From: Mya arenaria
Lineage: Eukaryota; Mollusca; Bivalvia; Myida; Myidae
Assembly: GCF_026914265.1 (NCBI RefSeq)
Contig: NC_069135.1
Span: forward strand, 18,950,548-19,014,547
Direction of reading: 5' to 3'
Length of the DNA: 64,000 nt
Under the pieces are notes generated by a model. The model was given only the letters and a program-made list of their open reading frames with translations. It ran no database searches and was not told the origin of the DNA. Position numbers and translations under genes: made by a program. This document shows positions 58,330-64,000 of the stretch, piece by piece; the first letter of the stretch is position 1; every line of letters begins with the position of its first letter.

Positions 58330-59306
58330 ATGCAGACTTATCCACCACCACCACCGTCGGCGTATCCTCCTCCTGGGCAGAATTACCCACCTCCCGGTCA
58401 GGCATACAATTATCCCCAAGGTTATGGTCAGCCCCAACCGGCATACGGAAGTCACCCCAACTCAACAGTCATTGTGACGCAGGCTGGTGTCGTCGGGATT
58501 GGAAACTGCCCTCACTGCAGAGTAAGTTGTTAATTGCTAAGTATTCATAACTCCCGTTAGAACCACAGTGGCGCATGTTACAGTATAGGGTATTTTTAAA
58601 TTTTGTCAAATCCCGTTTTATGTTTATGGCAATATATTATTTTGATGATATACATGTTCAAGTATGTATAAAATATAATTTTGGCTTTGTTGAAATTAAT
58701 TATTGTGACCTTAATGAGCCTTTGTCATCAAGCCACTGTGGTTAGAACCATGCGTTACTCATTTGTTGCCATAAACCCAATAAAATGCAATTCTTAAGTA
58801 CAGAGAAGTAATGGTAAGCTCGTTGTATAACATTGTTGTTTTTGTTTGCATCATCATCGGCGGTGACTTAGGGGACTTAATAAGAAAGCTGTTGAATCTC
58901 GAAAGCAAGGATTTCGACAGACGCGTTGACAACATGAAGGATATAAACTTGGCCGGATGCAATTGCCCGAGATAGGTGGTACCTGTGCTCCAGTTTATCT
59001 TAATACCAAAGCCCAAGATGTACCTGTGTCTGTGAGGAAAGAGAACCATCGGTATGTGCATTACGCCGGTGATAGGTGGATGCAATGTTTATGTTAAGCT
59101 TATGATAGATGTTTAACTTCCAAAGAACACTTTTATATATAATAAGCTGTTTAAGTGTGTGTGTTGTATTATTGCAGAGAGGGTTTATACGGGATCAGTA
59201 CTCGCCGATCGGGCTGGTGTTGGCCATCTGCTTCTTCCCATTGGGTATCATCTGCTGCGTCCTTATGGCCGAGAAACGCTGCAACAGCTGCGGCGTGAGA
59301 TGTTAG
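58330..59306 (+). CDS. BRI3: BRI3-family membrane protein (brain protein I3-like), 2 exons
   Basis: Exons 58330-58521 and 59178-59306 join in phase 0 to give 106 residues. Residues 1-45 are Pro/Tyr/Gln-rich (YPPPPPSAYPPPGQNYPPPG), typical of the family's cytosolic tail. Then VTQAGVVGIGNCPHCR, a hydrophobic segment (SPIGLVLAICFFPLGIICCV) and KRCNSCGVRC at the end. The paired CxxC motifs on either side of the hydrophobic segment are the family signature. Known members are small lysosome- or endosome-associated membrane proteins of unclear biochemistry. Length is close to the human protein (125). Start codon preceded by AGAA. The last residue is Cys rather than the usual hydrophobic end. Confidence 0.92.
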
Positions 59307-59380
59307 TCACGTCATCTCTTTTTGGGGGCGCAAACATTTTTTCTAAATGTTTTAGTGACGCCTTATTTCTTGAACTTCCC

Positions 59381-59628
59381 CTGGTCCCAATTTCTCGAAA
59401 CTGTCACTTATAGCAGGATTAAGCTAAACTCACTATTTTTGTTTTTCAATAATTTGCTAAATATTAACTTCTTTTAGAGTTTTTATACTTTAGATAGGAA
59501 TTATCTATATGTTAATTACATTAAATCATTTTTCATTTATCAAAATTCAATTTAAGTATTATTTTGGCTAATTGAAATAAGCTACTTCAGCCTGTTAAGC
59601 TTAAGAAGTTTCGAGAAATTGGGGCCAG
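59381..59628. mobile_element. MITE with CTGGCCCCAATTTCTCGAAA ends (248 bp)
   Basis: Left end CTGGTCCCAATTTCTCGAAA, right end TTTCGAGAAATTGGGGCCAG, with TTAAGCTTAACAGG-like sequence extending the pairing. AT-rich interior, no coding sequence. It lies within the likely 3' UTR of the BRI3-like gene. Confidence 0.85.
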
Positions 59629-61099
59629 ATGAATGATATTACCGAAGATCATAAATGTGTCCATTCTGACTACAGACCAATACATACCGGTATTTGAAAG
59701 TTAAAAGTGATGACAACCTATCTAACTTAATTAAACAAAGTTTTGAACAAACGATCTGAACCCTTTATTTGCGCACAAACTTATAGTTTTACTAGTCAAT
59801 GGCTATTTTTGAATAAACTATTTAAACTAGAATACCCTTAGTTGATTTTTGATCTCTATTATCGGGTTTCTTTCAATATTCCTTATGATAATCCTAAACC
59901 ATTTAATGAACAACACGAAGATGGAACCGTGTACCATGATTGGAATAAGTATGTTGCAGAGTAAAAGATAGGACGAATCTACAGTTGAATAGAGCAGTGT
60001 AGGCGGAAGTCTGTTCATAGTACGTTAATGAACTTGGTTATACTTATCAATACAATTACTTAAGAGCAATTGTCTAGGGACTGGAAACTAGAGGATACCA
60101 TTGCAAGAAAAAAGAAAATTGTAAAAAGCTTACATAAAATTGATATCCATGTGGAGAACGTATTGGATATCACCCATTGATGCATCACATCCCTTACGAC
60201 ACACACATATTTTGCAGTTTTTGCGTATTTTTCTAAATCGTAGTACAACTTGACATTTTAACTGATGATTCTTCATGTAAAGGACTTTCTCAACGACTCT
60301 ATATGAGCCATTTTAATAATGTAAATACACACCATATACAAGTTCGTACCCAATGTTTTTGCAAATTCAAACTTTAAAACACGATTTTCTGCAAATAGTG
60401 TATTTTTGACACATTCTCAATACTGAGAACTAGAAATAATTCATCTTATTGAATGATTGGAATAGCTTGCAGGTTGTTCTTAGTTAAACAAGGAGGTAAT
60501 ATTTAATATTTTTATTAACACGAATTGTCATACTAGTGTATGCATTACACAAACTTTAGTTCATATCAATATATTTCATGATGCCAATCTAAGAGATTTG
60601 CACGACAATGACGCCACCGCCACTGGCGACTATAGAAGTACAGGAGCTGCAAAGGCACCTAGACTGTTTACGTTTCCCAAAACAAGACATGCCGATTTGA
60701 CGGTTTCATTGACGGTGTATAGAATACACAACCATATAATCTAATACTGTTATTGGTCAAACAATAAAAGTCTTAAACTTTTCTACGATTTTATTTTGTG
60801 AATATTTAAACAAATAAATAAATAAATGAATATAATTTAATGTTGTATCACAGATTATGATAATTATAGATATTTGTAACCATATAGATATTTTTAAATA
60901 TGCAAGTATAACGCCAAGAAATTTGATGCTTAAAATATTGATATATATGTCCATCAAATAAACCCGGTCCATAACAATCTATAACTTTGATATGACAATC
61001 TCTGTTTCATTCCATTCCGATAATCTTGTGGCATAAACAACAATGTTGGCGAACAGTAACTAATGCCATCTCCATTTTACACAATTTAAATAAATCACA
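59629..61099. other. Intergenic, no gene recognised
   Basis: AT-rich DNA between convergent genes, so it includes the 3' ends of both. A minus-strand open frame of 33 codons at about 60591-60692 (starts MSCFGKRKQSRCLCSSC) is Cys-rich and more GC-rich than its surroundings, but it has no splice or homology support. Confidence 0.4.
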
Positions 61100-63838
61100 C
61101 TACATGACGACACACGTTTTTGACTGCGGAGCGCCTTCTGTCCCTCCATTCTTAGCCGCCCTGTCCTCCGCGTCCTTGAGGCGCTTTTTTGTTGCATCTA
61201 GCTCCCCCTGCAGATCGTGGATAGTGCGGTCTTTCTTCTCCTGGTCGTCCGAGAGCCTGATCAGCTTCTCCTGTAGCGCCCGCATGTTGTCGTCGCCGCC
61301 CTGCGTCTCCTTAAGCACACGGACCTCGCTTTCGAGGCGGCCAATGGCGTCACGTTTCTCGGCGTCCGCCTTCCTGAGGTCTGCAAGCTCGGTCTCCATG
61401 GCGACATGGCCTCGCTCCATTTCCTCGTACCTGGTCTTCATGTCGTCGTGATGCTTCTGTAGCCGAGCATTTTCCTCTGTCAGTTTCTGAAGGAAATATC
61501 AGACATTTGACATGCATTTAGCTATAGAGGTAGATGAATCTGCAACGCTACAATCCTCCTGAAGCTTGTGCAGCGTTTCAAACCTTAAGTTCATGATTTT
61601 GTTATCTTAACTTTATTGTAAATGTACGCCATGTAATCTTAATTATCCTATACAATATGATAATGGTAGGTATATGTGCGACATGTTAACCTTTATTGTT
61701 TAGTGATTCTTGGCAAGTATAAGACAATTCTAGATAGTGAGTGACGAAAATATGTTGGGCCACCTTACATGTATCGAGGTGTTGGGCCACCTTACATGTA
61801 TCGAGGTGTTTGGTCACCTTACATATATCGAGGTGTTGGGCCACCTTACATGTATCGAGGTGTTGGGCCACCTTACATGTATCGAGGTGTTGGGCCACCT
61901 TACATTTATCGAGGTGTTGGGCCACCTTACATGTATCGAGGTGTTGGGCCACCTTACATGTATCGAGGTGTTGGGCCACCTTATATGTATCGAGGTGTTT
62001 GGTCACCTTACATATATCGAGGTGTTGGGCCACCTTACATGTATCGAGGTGTTGGGCCACCTTACATGTATCGAGGTGTTGGGCCACCTTACATGTATCG
62101 AGGTGTTGGGCCACCTTACATATATCGAGGTGTTGGGCCACCTTACATGTATCGAGGTGTTGAGCCACCTTACATGTATCGAGGTGTTGGGCCACCTTAC
62201 ATATATCGAGGTGTTGGGCCACCATACATATATCGAGGTGTTTTGGTCAACTTACAGATATCGAGGTGTTTGGTCAATTACATATATCGAGGTGTCTGGT
62301 CACCATACATATATCTTAGCTATATATATATATAGGTGTTTGGTCACCTTACATGTATCGAGGTGTTGGGTCAACTTACATATATCGAGGTGTTGGGTCA
62401 ACTTACACATATCGAGGTGTTTGGTCACCTTACATATATCGAGGTGTTGGGTCAACTTACATATATCGAGGTGTTGGGTCACCTTACATATATCGAGGTG
62501 TTGGGTCACCTTACATATATAAATACTATTAAAAAGAGTTGTTTGATTAACTTACATATATCGAGGGTCGAAAGCGGAAAGGCACTACGTAACTCTAAAT
62601 TAAGGGGCAGATAGAACATATTCACCCATCGATACTGTATATATCTGAATAACGCTTTACCCTAAATGACTTCTCCCTACATAACAACTCCATTAATGGT
62701 GTGTAAATTCAGTGGTAAATCGAAGTCATTATTAAAAGCTAAAACACTATTCTAAAACCACGAAAATATCCCTGTATGGTAATATTGAGTAATAAGTGCT
62801 CCTAAAAAGACATGTTTAAACGGTCCATTTAAGAATTACATGTTACTCCAAATGGTTATTCTAGAAATAAAATGTTACTCTAAATGGCAATTATAGGAAT
62901 ATGTTACACTATATGGTAATTCTGGGAATGGTGTGTTACCATAAATACTAATTATGTAAATGGTATTCTAACCTTAATGGTCATTTAAAGGAAATGAACG
63001 TATATTACCCTGTATGCATCTCTTTCTGCCTCCTGATTGCTGAGGGCGGACTCGAACTTGTGGCTGAGTTCCTCGTTCTCGCGGATCTGCTTCTCATACT
63101 CGGCCTTGTCCAGTGACTCCCCTGTAGGTGAAGGTGCTTGATATAGCCAATCATTATACCTAATTGTACACTATACAATATGAAAAGGCGATGATTTATG
63201 CATATACATATACAGTTGAACCCCGTTGGCTCGACCTCGCTTGGCTCGAACACCTCGTTGGATCGAATTGGATGTTAAGGACCGATTTCTTTATACAAAA
63301 GGTTAGCAATCCCGCTTGGCTCGAATATTCCGAGGCTCGAGGTATTTTCGCCGGTCCCTTGGGAGTTCGAGCCAACGGGGTTCTACTGTATAAATATATG
63401 GGATTCAAATCGGCCATTCAACATAGTCATTAGAATAGACCAGATGTGTGAGCAGTATTCAGATATGGTAATAGGGGTAGGTTTTGTTTGTATACTACAT
63501 ATGCCATGTATCTATAGACAATGATCACACATTATATATGAATTATATAAAGTCAATACTGAACCTTCCCTATATAAATGTACATGTATATTACTTGATT
63601 TTTCCAGTTATGCATTTGACATGTTAATGTCTAAAATATACCAATACTATATCAAAAATAAAAAGATATAGGCTGATAAATGTACATGTAATGTAAACGG
63701 AAAAAGACTGTAAAAGCAGCATTTTATCCAAAAAAGTATGGGTTTCTTACTGGTTTACATAATGGTACAATAAGTTTATAGAAACAGCGTATTCAAACAT
63801 ATAATGAATGGCTTACAGAGTTCTTTGATAAGTCCCAT
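61100..63838 (-). CDS. Small coiled-coil protein with C-terminal CAAX box (CVVM), 3 exons
   Basis: On the minus strand exons 63838-63817, 63121-63009 and 61486-61100 join in phases 1 and 0 to give 173 residues starting MGLIKELWESLDKAEYEKQ. Almost the whole protein is charged and heptad-like (LTEENARLQKHH, then DLQGELDATKKRLKDAEDRA), so a long parallel coiled coil is expected. The last four residues, CVVM, form a CAAX box; a terminal Met favours farnesylation, which would anchor the protein to membranes. Gly2 after Met1 is present, but Glu at position 6 makes myristoylation unlikely. I do not recognise an orthologue. The 1.5-kb second intron holds a 27-bp minisatellite and the first holds a pogo-like MITE. 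Confidence 0.78.
61745..62560. repeat. 27-bp minisatellite in an intron of the CAAX coiled-coil gene, about 29 units
   Basis: Unit: GTGTTGGGCCACCTTACATG plus TATCGAG. Near-identical from 61750 to 62230, more variable afterwards (TTTGGTCACC, TGGGTCAACT). As 27 is a multiple of three, long frames are open on both strands (LGHLTCIEV or QHLDTCKVA repeated); none shows protein-like codon conservation. 62561-63008 holds only AT-rich sequence with GGTAATTCT/GGCAATTATA motifs. Confidence 0.97.
63213..63388. mobile_element. Pogo/Tigger-like MITE, copy 5 (176 bp)
   Basis: Starts CAGTTGAACCCCGTTGGCTC and ends with GAGCCAACGGGGTTCTACTG, flanked by TA on both sides. The best-preserved copy in the window; it lies in the first intron of the CAAX coiled-coil gene. 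Confidence 0.93.
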
Positions 63839-64000
63839 TTTGAACAAAATTCACATTATTTGAAAATAAACGTGTAGGTTAAAAACATCATAACATAAAC
63901 CTGATTGTAATATATGTCTCTAAAATCAAAACAATGGATCGATATTTAAACTTCGAGTATTGATCTGCTGCATCAAAGTAATTAGTATGCTAGTGTATAG

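Noticed and set aside
60591-60692. 33-codon Cys-rich minus-strand frame
   Set aside because: Too short, no splice or homology support; mentioned only in the intergenic entry.
61686-62522. Long 9-residue repeat proteins on both strands
   Set aside because: Produced by the 27-bp minisatellite inside an intron; open in several frames on both strands.

Overview
The window looks like nuclear DNA from a mollusc, most likely a bivalve. This is inferred from its contents: AT-rich intron-bearing genes with GT-AG splice sites, a cluster of intronless Cys-loop receptor genes, a multi-sushi receptor, abundant short inverted-repeat transposons and an unusual load of minisatellites. I see no bacterial-style operons, rRNA, tRNA, CRISPR array or retrovirus-like element.

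Layout. 0.3-1.0 kb: a 24-bp minisatellite. 2.3-7.4 kb (+): a five-exon gene for a small type I membrane protein (CUB-like ectodomain, one TM helix, two PPxY motifs, C-terminal DVV), 5' start uncertain. 9.8-11.3 kb: a 44-bp minisatellite. 13.9-15.9 kb (+): a two-exon RING-finger gene. 19.0-21.4 kb: a 56-bp satellite array. 21.9-31.6 kb (+): three tandem Cys-loop ligand-gated channel genes, two intact and one broken, each preceded by the same 30-bp minisatellite; a Crypton/ZMYM-like fragment and a 250-bp palindrome lie between copies. 31.6-36.2 kb: GCGGCCTA-type repeats, then a 39-bp minisatellite split by a 5'-truncated LINE. 36.3-40.0 kb (+): the 3' exons of a di-N-acetylchitobiase-like gene with frame damage. 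43.7-53.9 kb (+): a large gene for a Cys-rich/seven-sushi/TM receptor with a long cytoplasmic tail, with 3 kb of minisatellite in an intron and a recent 982-bp tandem duplication of two sushi exons. 55.4-56.8 kb: a foldback element and blocks also present at 28-29 kb. 58.3-59.3 kb (+): a BRI3-family gene. 61.1-63.8 kb (-): a three-exon gene for a 173-residue coiled-coil protein ending in a CAAX box.

The genes do not form an evident pathway. Common themes are lineage-specific tandem duplication (receptor cluster, sushi exons), membrane or membrane-targeted products, and repeats with tandem cores that recur at several sites. The most interesting item is the sushi receptor: exon phases fit through twelve exons, but the TM segment and the cytoplasmic tail lie in different frames, with a second good splice acceptor exactly between them. 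All homology calls rest on recognition by eye; no search was run.
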